Shown here piece by piece: positions 8,717 to 16,291 of a DNA stretch of 64,000 bases. The notes beneath the pieces are model-generated. The model was given only the letters and a program-made list of their open reading frames with translations, ran no database searches and was not told where the DNA came from. The stretch is from positions 248,001-312,000 of the forward strand of contig JADJIQ010000005.1 of assembly GCA_016707005.1 (NCBI GenBank), read 5' to 3'. Both the position numbers and the translations under genes were made by a program. How positions within the stretch are numbered: position 1 is the first letter of the stretch; each line of letters begins with the position of its first letter. The DNA is from Ignavibacteria bacterium. Lineage in GTDB: Bacteria > Bacteroidota > Ignavibacteria > Kapaibacteriales > Kapaibacteriaceae.

Positions 8717-9220
8717 CGCCGGATGACGTCCGCGGAAGAACCACTCCAGCACCTTCCCCTTGCCAACCACGCGGCTCACTTCGTTCATGATGAAGTACGG
8801 CACCAAGGCAAATACAAAGACAAGTATTCGCGACATCATCTCGTTCGCCCCAACGGCCGTGATCTCTTCGATCGACGCTATCACCGTGAGTCCCTCGATG
8901 AGCCCGCGCACGATGTGTTCCAACAGAACGAACATCGCCGAGAACAGCGTAAAGAGCACCACTTTGTACATCGTGGGAATGATAAGGGGCTTATCATCAA
9001 ATCGCTTAACCACGGAAACGAACTTCACGATCAAGATCACTTTTGCAAAGACCAGTGCCTTGATGATGGCAAAGCCATACTCGTGATACTCAATCCCCAG
9101 CTGCGCCATGATCAGAGATCGATAGGTCAGGAATGAACTGAAGATGAAGAAGAGATAGATGGTGATACCCACCATCTCTTTAAACTCCTTCACAAACCAC
9201 TTGACGATCGTATTGCTCAT
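8714..9220 (-). CDS. Four-helix integral membrane protein of unknown function
   Basis: This 168-aa protein is strongly hydrophobic, with about four predicted membrane spans (near residues 17-36, 48-67, 84-104 and 127-147). Short charged connections include KFVSVVKRFDDKP. The ATG at 9220 is preceded by a purine-rich GAGGGAGAA. I do not recognise the family; no transport or enzymatic motif is visible. It is transcribed divergently from the WYL regulator across an intergenic octamer repeat array, so the regulator could act on it, but that is only positional inference. The last residues, FRGRHPA, run into a repeated ACCCGGCATCA element. Confidence 0.75.
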   Translation of the reverse strand: MSNTIVKWFVKEFKEMVGITIYLFFIFSSFLTYRSLIMAQLGIEYHEYGFAIIKALVFAKVILIVKFVSVVKRFDDKPLIIPTMYKVVLFTLFSAMFVLLEHIVRGLIEGLTVIASIEEITAVGANEMMSRILVFVFALVPYFIMNEVSRVVGKGKVLEWFFRGRHPA

Positions 9221-9253
9221 TTCTCCCTCATGGTATATCGTGTCCCACGTAAT

Positions 9254-9323
9254 ATTAGCACATTAGCACATTAGCACATTAGCATTAGCAGATTAGCACA
9301 TTAGCACATTAGCACATTAGCAG
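9254..9323. repeat. Tandem array of about nine ATTAGCAC octamers
   Basis: Units of 8 bp (ATTAGCAC, two copies ending in G, one shortened to 6 bp) run head to tail through the intergenic region between the divergent membrane-protein and WYL-regulator genes, ending 6 bp before the regulator's ATG. It could be a slippage-prone repeat or an array of regulator sites. Confidence 0.85.
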
Positions 9324-9329
9324 GGTACC

Positions 9330-10295
9330 ATGTCCCACCACATCCGCCGCACAGTACGCATCCTCTCGATGTTATCGAGCGGTAACGCATTTACAACAGC
9401 GGAGATCGCAAAGCGAGTTTCGGAACTTGAAGACGATAAGGTAGTAACGATACGACAGATCCAGCGCGACCTTCGTACGATGACCGAGGCCGGCGTACCG
9501 CTTACAGAAACGCGGGACGGACGTTCCAATCGTTGGTCAATGCCATCCGGTACACGACTGCTTCAGCCCCTTACCGTCAACTCCGGTGAACTGCTCTCCC
9601 TCCACATCTTGAAGGGGGCTCTTGCAACGTTCAAGGGAACCAAGGTGGAACAAGATGTAGATCGACTAGCGCGGAAGTTGGAGAAGCTTGCGCCAGGGAC
9701 GGTCTTTATGCAGGAGGATCTTGTCAGCGAAGTATCGCCCGGACGTTATGCTACTGCCGTGAGCGACTCCGTCCTCGTTGATATCGTTGCAGCCATCGTG
9801 GATCCGCATTGGGACCGGGTAACGTATCGGAGCATTCATGCCTCAACTGTGAAGACCTTTGTTGTGAGCTTCTGTCGACTCATCAATCATGCGGGCAGGC
9901 TCTACGTTGCAGCATGGCATCCGGTCCATCATCGCTATATCACACTTGCTGCTGACAGGATCGATCATGTGGAGCGAGCCAGTGATGTGAACGACCCGAT
10001 CCATTCGTTCAATGAGAAGAAGTACCGCTCCGGAAGATTTGGCGTGTATGATGGAGAGGTAACGCCGATAAAACTTCGGATCGACAAAAGCGCGGCGCCG
10101 TTCTTCACGTCGCGCATTTGGCATCCTTCCCAAGAATTCACTGAGCTCAGCAATGGCAACGTGAACATGACGCTCAACGCCCCGCTCTCCCCCGAACTTC
10201 TGTCGTGGATCGTTAGCTGGGCAGATGTGCTGACCATCGTGTCGCCCAAGAGGCTCAAGGACGCCTGCCGCGCCAAGGTCGCCAGCCTCCTGTAG
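9330..10295 (+). CDS. WYL-domain transcriptional regulator (YafY-like)
   Basis: This 321-aa protein has an N-terminal DeoR/HTH_11-type winged helix (residues about 3-65; FTTAEIAKRVSELEDDKVVT then IRQIQRDLRTM) and a C-terminal WYL-like region (about 140-235; VTYRSIHAST then RLYVAAWHPVHHRYITLAADRI) followed by a WCX-type tail. WYL proteins are ligand-sensing repressors or activators, often tied to stress, DNA damage or phage defence; no defence gene is seen here. The ATG lies directly after the octamer repeat array, which takes the place of a normal leader. Its target is unknown, though the divergent membrane protein is the obvious candidate. Confidence 0.88.
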   Translation: MSHHIRRTVRILSMLSSGNAFTTAEIAKRVSELEDDKVVTIRQIQRDLRTMTEAGVPLTETRDGRSNRWSMPSGTRLLQPLTVNSGELLSLHILKGALATFKGTKVEQDVDRLARKLEKLAPGTVFMQEDLVSEVSPGRYATAVSDSVLVDIVAAIVDPHWDRVTYRSIHASTVKTFVVSFCRLINHAGRLYVAAWHPVHHRYITLAADRIDHVERASDVNDPIHSFNEKKYRSGRFGVYDGEVTPIKLRIDKSAAPFFTSRIWHPSQEFTELSNGNVNMTLNAPLSPELLSWIVSWADVLTIVSPKRLKDACRAKVASLL

Positions 10296-10322
10296 CCCGC
10301 TGCCGGTAGCCCGTTTAAACCG

Positions 10323-10369
10323 CGCCAGAACCGCACCCGGCACCCTAGGTGCCGGGCGCGGTTCTGGCG
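10323..10369. terminator. Large perfect hairpin after the WYL gene
   Basis: CGCCAGAACCGC and GCGGTTCTGGCG flank CCCGGCACC and GGTGCCGGG with only a few unpaired bases, giving a stem of about 21 bp. It lies 28 nt after the regulator's stop and ends 57 nt before the next gene. No long T-run follows, so it may be an extragenic palindromic repeat as much as a terminator. Its inner arm is shared with 8349-8369. Confidence 0.6.
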
Positions 10370-10426
10370 GTTCTGGTACGTTTCAGGCCCCGATTCTGGC
10401 ACGCCTATTGCTGATATCACCCCCCT

Positions 10427-11470
10427 ATGCCATCCTTGCGCCCGCTTTTCACAGCCCTTGCGTCCATTCTCATCCTTGCAGGATGCACCTCCGACGTGGT
10501 GGTCCCGGATCCGCCAAAGGATGTGATCATGTTCGTTGCCCGTGATCCGATCACGCGTGTCACAACATTCTACCGGATGAACATCGATGGCACAGAGCTC
10601 ACAGCGGTTGGACCGGTCACCGCTCCTACCAAGAATCTCATCGCCGTTACTGATGGTGGTCGGTATCTCTTCTACTCCGGAAAGAGCGGATCGGATCTGC
10701 CGTTGTTCCGGTTCGATGTGTCGGCCACTTCGTATACGCAAGTAAGCCCAACAAGTGCGGCCTTCCCTACGCCATCTCCGAACGGAGACCGTATCGCATG
10801 GTTCGAACTTAATAGCGGACGATATGAGCTCATCGTTTGTAGTAAAGATGGTACGGAGCGAATCACCCTCGTCGATTCTGCGCTCATCAAGGCATCGATC
10901 TCCGTACAGGGTCCACCAGCATGGTCACCCGATGGATCGAAGATCTGCTTTGTTGCCACCGACACCACACTCTCCGGACGTATCGCTTCGGTTCCGTTTG
11001 TAGTTACCGTTGCAACCCGTGGGATCCAACGCTTCCGCACACGCGATGAAGTCAAAGCAGCTCAGTGGCTCTCTGATGATGCCATCGTCTACCTCTGGAA
11101 TGAGCGGAGTTCCTTTGTGCTGAAACGGTTCGCCCTCAGTACAGAACGTGAAGACAACGTAACGTCCACGCTCCCAACACTGAACAGCTCGGTCATCAGT
11201 GTATCGCCCGACCACACAACCATTGTCTGCGTCAACCCAATGCTGATCGTTGATGTGGCAACAGGCACCTTTAAGACGATCCCAACCAACGACGCCGTGA
11301 TCCACGAACGTATGTGGTCACCTCGCTCAGATGAATTCATATACGGCGACCGTACATCGGCCTCTCTCTACTCCGAGCGCCTCTTCCGCGTGTCGAAACT
11401 CGGCGCTCCGCTTCCACTCCCCAACGTGGATTCCCTCGGTAGTTCTGCCAGCGTCGTCTGGATGCGCTAA
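10427..11470 (+). CDS. Lipoprotein with TolB/WD40-like beta-propeller repeats
   Basis: The N-terminus is a lipoprotein signal with lipobox LAGC (Cys20). The 347-aa protein then shows propeller-type repeats recognisable from PSPNGDRIAWFEL, WSPDGSKICFVATD, VSPDHTTIVCVNP and MWSPRSDEFIYGD, i.e. the PD40/TolB-like S-P-D-G blades. Proteins of this kind sit on the periplasmic side of the inner or outer membrane and usually bind partners rather than catalyse. It is probably monocistronic: it follows the large hairpin and is followed by a 19-bp inverted repeat. The specific partner is unknown. Confidence 0.85.
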   Translation: MPSLRPLFTALASILILAGCTSDVVVPDPPKDVIMFVARDPITRVTTFYRMNIDGTELTAVGPVTAPTKNLIAVTDGGRYLFYSGKSGSDLPLFRFDVSATSYTQVSPTSAAFPTPSPNGDRIAWFELNSGRYELIVCSKDGTERITLVDSALIKASISVQGPPAWSPDGSKICFVATDTTLSGRIASVPFVVTVATRGIQRFRTRDEVKAAQWLSDDAIVYLWNERSSFVLKRFALSTEREDNVTSTLPTLNSSVISVSPDHTTIVCVNPMLIVDVATGTFKTIPTNDAVIHERMWSPRSDEFIYGDRTSASLYSERLFRVSKLGAPLPLPNVDSLGSSASVVWMR

Positions 11471-11481
11471 CAGCGTAATAT

Positions 11482-11500
11482 TGCCGTAGTTTCTACGGCA
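11482..11500. repeat. Inverted repeat TGCCGTAG-TTT-CTACGGCA
   Basis: A perfect 8-bp dyad with a 3-nt spacer lies 11 nt after the propeller lipoprotein stop and about 80 nt before the Crp/Fnr-type gene. It could be a weak terminator or an operator for the following regulator. A related arm (AATGCCGT with ACGGCATT) occurs at 34402-34432. Confidence 0.5.
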
Positions 11501-11582
11501 TTAACAGCTGAACTACCGATGTCAATGTGTTGTGGCATAGCTAAATTGCATACGTCATTCACTACGTACGGCCAAAGATCTC

Positions 11583-12287
11583 ATGCATCCTCATTCCCCT
11601 TCGTGTGCATCGTGTGGCACCCGCGTAACGTCTACGTTCGCCTCGCTCACAATCGACGAAACGGCTGAGGTGTCGGATGTGAAGTCCTGTGCGAATTTCG
11701 GACGCAATGCATCGATATTCAACTACGGACAATATCCCCGTGGTGTGTACTGCATTCATCACGGCCATGTGAAGCTCACGCGCCCTGGTTCCGATGGTAG
11801 AGAACAGATCCTTCGGTTCGCTGGCGCGGGCGACATGGTTGGCTACGCAAGCATGGTCTCCGGTGTTCCGTACTCCATGAATTGCACGGCAGTTGAAGAT
11901 TCCTCTGTGTGCTTTATACCAAGTGAGACGCTTTTTCGCATCGTTCGCGAGAATCCCCATCTCGCATTGCGCGTGATGCAGGACCTTTCCCATGAAGTTG
12001 AAGACGCAGAACGCAGAATTGTAGAGATCGCGCAAAAATCCGTTCGGGAGCGCGTAGCCGAGGCACTCCTCGTGCTCAAAGAAACGTTCGGTCTGAGTGA
12101 AGATGGCGAGACACTGAATAGTCCACTCACTCGCGAAGAGATCGCGGCAATTGTTGGTACGGCTCCGGAAAGCGTTATCCGCACCCTTTCCGAGTTTAAG
12201 TCCGATAAACTTATCGAGACAGAAGGCCGTACGATCCGCCTCAAAAATGTGAGGGGGCTCAGCAAAACCGCAAATATCACGGACTGA
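11583..12287 (+). CDS. Crp/Fnr family transcriptional regulator
   Basis: This 234-aa protein has an N-terminal CASCG motif (Cys8, Cys11), a cNMP-binding-like beta-roll (YPRGVYCIHHGHVKLTRPG then LRFAGAGDMVGYASMV), a dimerisation helix (about 120-155) and a C-terminal winged helix (TREEIAAIVGTAPESVIRTL). Several further Cys residues (about 36, 57, 101 and 110) leave room for an Fe-S or redox-sensing role like FNR, but many non-FNR relatives share the N-terminal C-x-x-C pattern. It is the first of three consecutive regulator genes. The upstream 112 nt contain a perfect dyad and no TAnnTTTG box. Confidence 0.9.
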   Translation: MHPHSPSCASCGTRVTSTFASLTIDETAEVSDVKSCANFGRNASIFNYGQYPRGVYCIHHGHVKLTRPGSDGREQILRFAGAGDMVGYASMVSGVPYSMNCTAVEDSSVCFIPSETLFRIVRENPHLALRVMQDLSHEVEDAERRIVEIAQKSVRERVAEALLVLKETFGLSEDGETLNSPLTREEIAAIVGTAPESVIRTLSEFKSDKLIETEGRTIRLKNVRGLSKTANITD

Positions 12288-12311
12288 CCTGACAAAAGTC
12301 ATAGTAACAGG

Positions 12312-12965
12312 ATGGTCTCGCTGGCGAACTTGGTAGAGGTCATGAAAAACGACACTACCACATCGCCCCGTTCACCTTGGGATCGTTTGTTTCCTGAGAC
12401 GTCGCGCCGAACTGTACTGCGCGACATGGATCTGTATTCCCCAGGAGACTCGTCAGACTCTGTGTTCCTGGTCGAAAAAGGTGGGATCGTGGAGATCCGT
12501 GCGGATGGCTTGGGAATCACCCACGCTGTTGGATTGAGCGGTCCGGGTTCTCTTCTCGGTGCGCGCCTTACCACCACGGCTGCCGTGCATGCCGTACGGG
12601 CCACAGCTCTCGCGGATAGCGTGGTTCGGGTGATGGACAGGGCCGGATTCCTGCAGTCTACATTGTCAGACCCGGAGTTGGCTGCTGCCTACATGCATCA
12701 ACTAGCCAACCGCCTCGAAACAGCGCGGCATCTGTCAGAAACTTGCGCAGCTCCCACTACCGGCGATCATATTCTTGGTGTATTGGAAACTGTAGCAGCA
12801 ACATTTGGTGTTAGTGACGATGGATCGGCTTCGATCCCAGTGCAAGAGTCTCTTCTCGAACGTATGACCGGCACGCCTCACCGCCTGCTGATGGCGGCAG
12901 TTCACGAACTTCGATCACACGGACTGGTCCGGATAGAAAAGGATGCTGTACGATGGGTACTGTAA
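12312..12965 (+). CDS. Second, divergent Crp/Fnr-like regulator
   Basis: This 217-aa protein has Crp architecture but diverged sequence: a beta-roll (YSPGDSSDSVFLVEKGGIVE then LSGPGSLLGARL), a dimer helix (about 115-145) and a C-terminal winged helix (LLERMTGTPHRLLMAAVHEL). The cAMP-contacting E and R residues of true CRP are not evident, so its ligand is unknown. An internal ATG at 12342 (MKNDTTT) is an alternative start. It follows the first Crp/Fnr-like gene by 24 nt, and its TAA overlaps the next gene's ATG (TAATG), indicating translational coupling with the LuxR-HTH protein. Confidence 0.8.
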   Translation: MVSLANLVEVMKNDTTTSPRSPWDRLFPETSRRTVLRDMDLYSPGDSSDSVFLVEKGGIVEIRADGLGITHAVGLSGPGSLLGARLTTTAAVHAVRATALADSVVRVMDRAGFLQSTLSDPELAAAYMHQLANRLETARHLSETCAAPTTGDHILGVLETVAATFGVSDDGSASIPVQESLLERMTGTPHRLLMAAVHELRSHGLVRIEKDAVRWVL

Positions 12966-13426
12966 TGACCAATCCCGAAGCTCTCTCGGTCTCACCTTCT
13001 GAGCAAGGTCAGATGCTACGAGCGTGTATGTTGCGCGAAATGCGATATACAGGCCTCCTGAGGAACATCGCCGATCAACTCTCTCAAATTGAATCGGTTC
13101 TCCCTGCTGAAGCACGCCGGGAAGTTCAAGGACTTCACCGCGAAGTACTGCAAGCACTTGACACGGACTCGATGGCTCATTTTGAACACATCTTTGAGAC
13201 CATGCACGGCGGCTACCTTCAACGGCTGGCCTCTGAGTATCCTACTCTCACTCCTACGGAACTACGACTTGCTGCATTCCTGCGGCTACCCATGCCGTCC
13301 AAGGAAGTGGCCCGCTTGTTCTCGTGCTCGGTTCGAAGCATTGAGAAACACCGCGAACGGATGCGGAAGAAGTTTAATCTGGATCCGCACGACAATTTGA
13401 CGACCTTTCTTGCCTCTAGGGTGTGA
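12965..13426 (+). CDS. LuxR-type HTH regulator
   Basis: This 153-aa protein has an N-terminal helical region (residues 1-90, rich in Leu, Glu and Arg, likely coiled coil) and a C-terminal GerE/LuxR helix-turn-helix (PTLTPTELRLAAFLRL then SKEVARLFSCSVRSIEKHRE). The latter resembles the HTH tail of Bacteroidetes triple-tyrosine/two-component regulators. The start at 12965 is preferred because it overlaps the preceding stop as TAATG; an in-frame ATG 12 nt upstream also exists. There is no receiver or sensor domain, so activity may depend on the helical region binding a partner. It completes a three-regulator cassette. Confidence 0.8.
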   Translation: MTNPEALSVSPSEQGQMLRACMLREMRYTGLLRNIADQLSQIESVLPAEARREVQGLHREVLQALDTDSMAHFEHIFETMHGGYLQRLASEYPTLTPTELRLAAFLRLPMPSKEVARLFSCSVRSIEKHRERMRKKFNLDPHDNLTTFLASRV

Positions 13427-13453
13427 GAATCCAATCCCGCTGGCACTTTTTCG

Positions 13454-13461
13454 TACCTTTG
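13454..13461 (+). promoter_or_regulatory. -7 promoter element TACCTTTG upstream of the DUF3098 gene
   Basis: An exact TAnnTTTG match lies 52 nt before the DUF3098 start and just after the LuxR-HTH stop. It would start a transcript running through DUF3098, YkvA and lysA. Confidence 0.5.
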
Positions 13462-13513
13462 CGAGTCTGCTAATGGCAGCAGACATCCGTCCTACCGCAA
13501 AGGAAACGTCTCT

Positions 13514-13774
13514 ATGGCCAAGAAGATCGAGCGCCCAACGTTGGGCAAACAACCAAAGACATCATGGACCAATCCGTGGTCCCGTCAACATTACATCTAC
13601 CTCGCAGCCGGTGTGGCCGTGATCGTAGTTGGTTTTCTGTTGCTCTCCACGGGTATCTCCCAATGGGATAATCCACTCGCCGTTGATGTTGCTCCGGTCG
13701 TTCTTGTACTCGGATACTGCGTTGCAATTCCTGTTGCCATCATGTGGGCTGGCAGAGCAAAGACAGACGCCTGA
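13514..13774 (+). CDS. DUF3098 family small membrane protein
   Basis: This 86-aa protein has a basic N-terminus (MAKKIERPTLGKQPKTSW), two transmembrane helices (about residues 27-46 and 57-77) and the short D-N-P-L linker typical of DUF3098, a Bacteroidetes/Chlorobi-restricted family of unknown function often found near cell-division ftsX-type genes. Here it instead opens a small operon with a YkvA-family protein (15 nt downstream) and lysA. The -7 box 52 nt upstream supports a promoter here. The family call rests on size, topology and sequence feel. Confidence 0.75.
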   Translation: MAKKIERPTLGKQPKTSWTNPWSRQHYIYLAAGVAVIVVGFLLLSTGISQWDNPLAVDVAPVVLVLGYCVAIPVAIMWAGRAKTDA

Positions 13775-13788
13775 AAAGGCAAAACCTC

Positions 13789-14130
13789 ATGATCAAAAAA
13801 TACGCTGATGACGTACGTCCGGAAGACGAGGAACGTATCCTCGTGCGCACCGAACGACGCATGCGATCCGTTTCGCGTCTCCATGCAGCGTCAACCTTGG
13901 TGCGTAACCTCGGCGTCCTCTTCCGCATGATGCGAGACCAAACATTCAAGATGTCGTGGCCAACTCGTGCAATGATTCTCGGCGCCCTTGTGTATTTCTT
14001 GGTCCCTACCGATGCTACCCCGGATTATATTCCGGTACTCGGGTATGTGGATGATACACTCATTGTAGGATGGGTGATCAAACGCCTCGCACGAGAAATC
14101 GAACGGTATCGCACCCACCACTCTACTTGA
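13789..14130 (+). CDS. YkvA-family (DUF1232) membrane protein
   Basis: This 113-aa protein starts MIKKYADD; a longer frame from 13744 overlaps the previous gene and lacks conservation. The DUF1232 core is clear: WPTRAMILGALVYFLVPTDA then PDYIPVLGYVDDTLIVGWVI, with the family's D-x-x-P-D-(Y/F)-I-P-x-L-G-x-x-D-D signature on a membrane hairpin. Function is unknown, and a role in envelope or polyamine physiology has only been suggested for relatives. It sits 4 nt before lysA, so the two are almost certainly co-transcribed. Confidence 0.85.
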   Translation: MIKKYADDVRPEDEERILVRTERRMRSVSRLHAASTLVRNLGVLFRMMRDQTFKMSWPTRAMILGALVYFLVPTDATPDYIPVLGYVDDTLIVGWVIKRLAREIERYRTHHST

Positions 14131-14134
14131 AGCT

Positions 14135-15367
14135 ATGGATCTTCTCAATGGCCGATATCATATCGGCGGCATTGCTGTTGACGAACTCTGCACCATTGCT
14201 GGTGCCCCCGTCTACGTTTATGATACTGCCATCATGGCCCGCCAGGTAGACCGGCTTCGGTCTGCCTTTCCTGCGGTCAAACTCCGCATCATGTATGCAT
14301 GCAAGGCACTCACGAACGTCTCGGTCCTGAAGGTGATGAGGGGGCTTGGCACCGGCCTCGATACGGTGTCCTTGCAAGAAGTGGAACTAGGTCTGCATGC
14401 CGGCTTTGCTCCGGAAGAGATCCTCTACACACCAAACATGGTCTCGTTCGAAGAGTTGCGCACTGCCGTGAACCTCGGCGTGCACATCAACATCGATACG
14501 ATCTCGGTTCTTGAGCGATTCGGTCACGAATTCGGTTCACGTGTGCCCGTCTGTCTCCGCGTCAATCCCCATATCATGGCAGGGGGCAATGAGCGGATCA
14601 GTACTGGTCATATCGATTCCAAATTCGGGATCTCCATCCATCAGATGCGTCATGTACAGCGGATCGTTGCAACACACGGTATCCATGTGAACGGACTTCA
14701 CATGCATACCGGAAGCGATATCGTTGATGCCGATGTGTTCCTGCAAGGCGCAGAGATCCTGTTTGAAACAGCAGAGATGTTTCCAGAGCTCACATTCGTC
14801 GACTTCGGAAGTGGCTTCAAGGTGCCCTACAAGCCGGATGATATCTCAACGGATATCGAAGATCTCGGTGCGAAGCTCTCTGCTCGTATCGCAGAATTCA
14901 ATGCGGGTCGTGCTACGCCGATCGAAGTGTGGTTTGAGCCGGGGAAGTTTCTAGTAAGTGAATCCGGGACGTTTCTCACACGGGTGAACGTTATCAAGCA
15001 AACAACGGCAACAGTGTTTGCCGGCGTTGACTCAGGGTTGAATCACCTGATCCGCCCCATGCTCTACAACTCCTATCACCACATCATCAATACAAGTAAT
15101 CCCACGGGAACGCCGCGCATCTATACCGTTGTGGGATACATCTGCGAGACGGATACGTTTGGTTGGGATCGCAAGCTCAATGAAGTGAGAGAAGGAGACT
15201 GCCTTGCCTTCCTCAATGCCGGCGCATACGGATACATGATGTCCAGCAACTACAACAGTCGCTACCGTCCGGCAGAGATCCTTGTTCACAAGGGCAAGGC
15301 CCACGTGATACGTCGCAGAGAGACCATTGAAGATCTTCTGTCAACGCAGATCGACGTCGACCTTTAG
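14135..15367 (+). CDS. lysA: Diaminopimelate decarboxylase
   Basis: LysA is the PLP-dependent fold-III enzyme that converts meso-diaminopimelate to lysine in the last biosynthetic step, in the cytoplasm. The 410-aa length is normal. The Schiff-base lysine is Lys57 in YACKA. The HMHTGSD loop, the phosphate-binding glycine region (VDFGSGFKVPY), EPGKF, the active-site CET-D motif in GYICETDTFG, and the GAYGYMMSSNYNSRYRP segment all fit the family, although CET replaces the more common CES. It is the last gene of the DUF3098-YkvA-lysA group. The convergent outer-membrane protein gene overlaps its end by 4 nt. Confidence 0.93.
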   Translation: MDLLNGRYHIGGIAVDELCTIAGAPVYVYDTAIMARQVDRLRSAFPAVKLRIMYACKALTNVSVLKVMRGLGTGLDTVSLQEVELGLHAGFAPEEILYTPNMVSFEELRTAVNLGVHINIDTISVLERFGHEFGSRVPVCLRVNPHIMAGGNERISTGHIDSKFGISIHQMRHVQRIVATHGIHVNGLHMHTGSDIVDADVFLQGAEILFETAEMFPELTFVDFGSGFKVPYKPDDISTDIEDLGAKLSARIAEFNAGRATPIEVWFEPGKFLVSESGTFLTRVNVIKQTTATVFAGVDSGLNHLIRPMLYNSYHHIINTSNPTGTPRIYTVVGYICETDTFGWDRKLNEVREGDCLAFLNAGAYGYMMSSNYNSRYRPAEILVHKGKAHVIRRRETIEDLLSTQIDVDL

Positions 15368-16263
15368 AAGTGTAGACCGATACCAACGTTCCACATGTGA
15401 ACGTTCATCGGAGCAACCGTTGTGAACGGCCAGTTCATCTGGTTCATACGTAAGGCCTTGAAGCCTGCGGCCACGCCGTTCTTAAGGATGAAGTAGACGA
15501 TCGGCATTGCGGCCGGCGATGATTTGCCGATCTCGCGAGCGAACCATGTGGCTCCGGCATCAGCGATGCCTTCGATGCCCTGGCTCAATGCCCAATACCA
15601 AAACATGTGTCGCGGATAGATCTGCGACCATTCGTATCCAACGCGAATACTGACGGGACCTGTCACACGCCACTCGATCGTTGGACGCATTGCTTCACCG
15701 AACCGCAGAGCCCCTTCAAAATCACGAAGGGCTTGTGCCGAAACAGGATCACTCGTTACGGATTGCGGTGTAACGGCTGTCCAGGAGAGAACAGCATTTG
15801 AAGCGAGGAACATGAGGTTAGAGGATTCGCCAAGCTTGTAGCCAAAGCCCGACTCATCGGCGAGACCAACACGGAACAGGTTCGTTGAGCTCGATCCGGC
15901 GATCGCCGGGTTATCGCCATCTGCAGGTGTAACGATCCCTTGCGCATCCGCAGCGTTACCATACCACAGATACACATTGTTCGAGTACCGCTGGATGATA
16001 CTTGGGTCGCGGAACCATGCCTTCTCTCGCCCCATACCCAGCGTACCACCAAAGGTCATGTCTTGTTCAATGGTCCCAGAGATACCCTCACGAGATGGCG
16101 TTGCGGATCCATAGAACAGCGAGACCATCGGAGTGCGCTCGTTGAAGTCCACTTCCATCATGAAACTATTCGTTGAATCTTCCTTGTGTGATCGCGAACT
16201 CATCGCGAATGTGCTTACGCTCATCACAACAAGACCAAAAACAGCCAGTACCGTTGAACGCAT
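15364..16263 (-). CDS. Putative outer-membrane beta-barrel protein
   Basis: This 299-aa protein starts at MRSTVLAVFGLVVMS (signal peptide ending TFAMSS); a much longer open frame upstream is a compositional shadow of the RGG gene. The mature part alternates hydrophobic and polar residues (YLWYGNAAD, NLMFLASNAVLSWTAV, PTIEWRVTGPVSIRVGYEW, MNVHMWNVGIGLHF) and ends in Phe, the classic C-terminal signal for outer-membrane barrel assembly. I do not recognise a specific family. It is the last gene of the eight-gene operon, 28 nt after the RGG-rich protein. Confidence 0.75.
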   Translation of the reverse strand: MRSTVLAVFGLVVMSVSTFAMSSRSHKEDSTNSFMMEVDFNERTPMVSLFYGSATPSREGISGTIEQDMTFGGTLGMGREKAWFRDPSIIQRYSNNVYLWYGNAADAQGIVTPADGDNPAIAGSSSTNLFRVGLADESGFGYKLGESSNLMFLASNAVLSWTAVTPQSVTSDPVSAQALRDFEGALRFGEAMRPTIEWRVTGPVSIRVGYEWSQIYPRHMFWYWALSQGIEGIADAGATWFAREIGKSSPAAMPIVYFILKNGVAAGFKALRMNQMNWPFTTVAPMNVHMWNVGIGLHF

Positions 16264-16291
16264 TGTCACTCCCAACACTTGTGATAGGATT

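Noticed and set aside
9254..9323. CRISPR or iteron-type replication origin
   Set aside because: The unit is only 8 bp with no spacers, no DnaA boxes or rep gene were seen, and similar octamer arrays occur at other gene ends.
11562..12302. 246-codon minus-strand frame over the Crp/Fnr-like gene
   Set aside because: The plus-strand product has all Crp/Fnr domains; the antisense frame has none.
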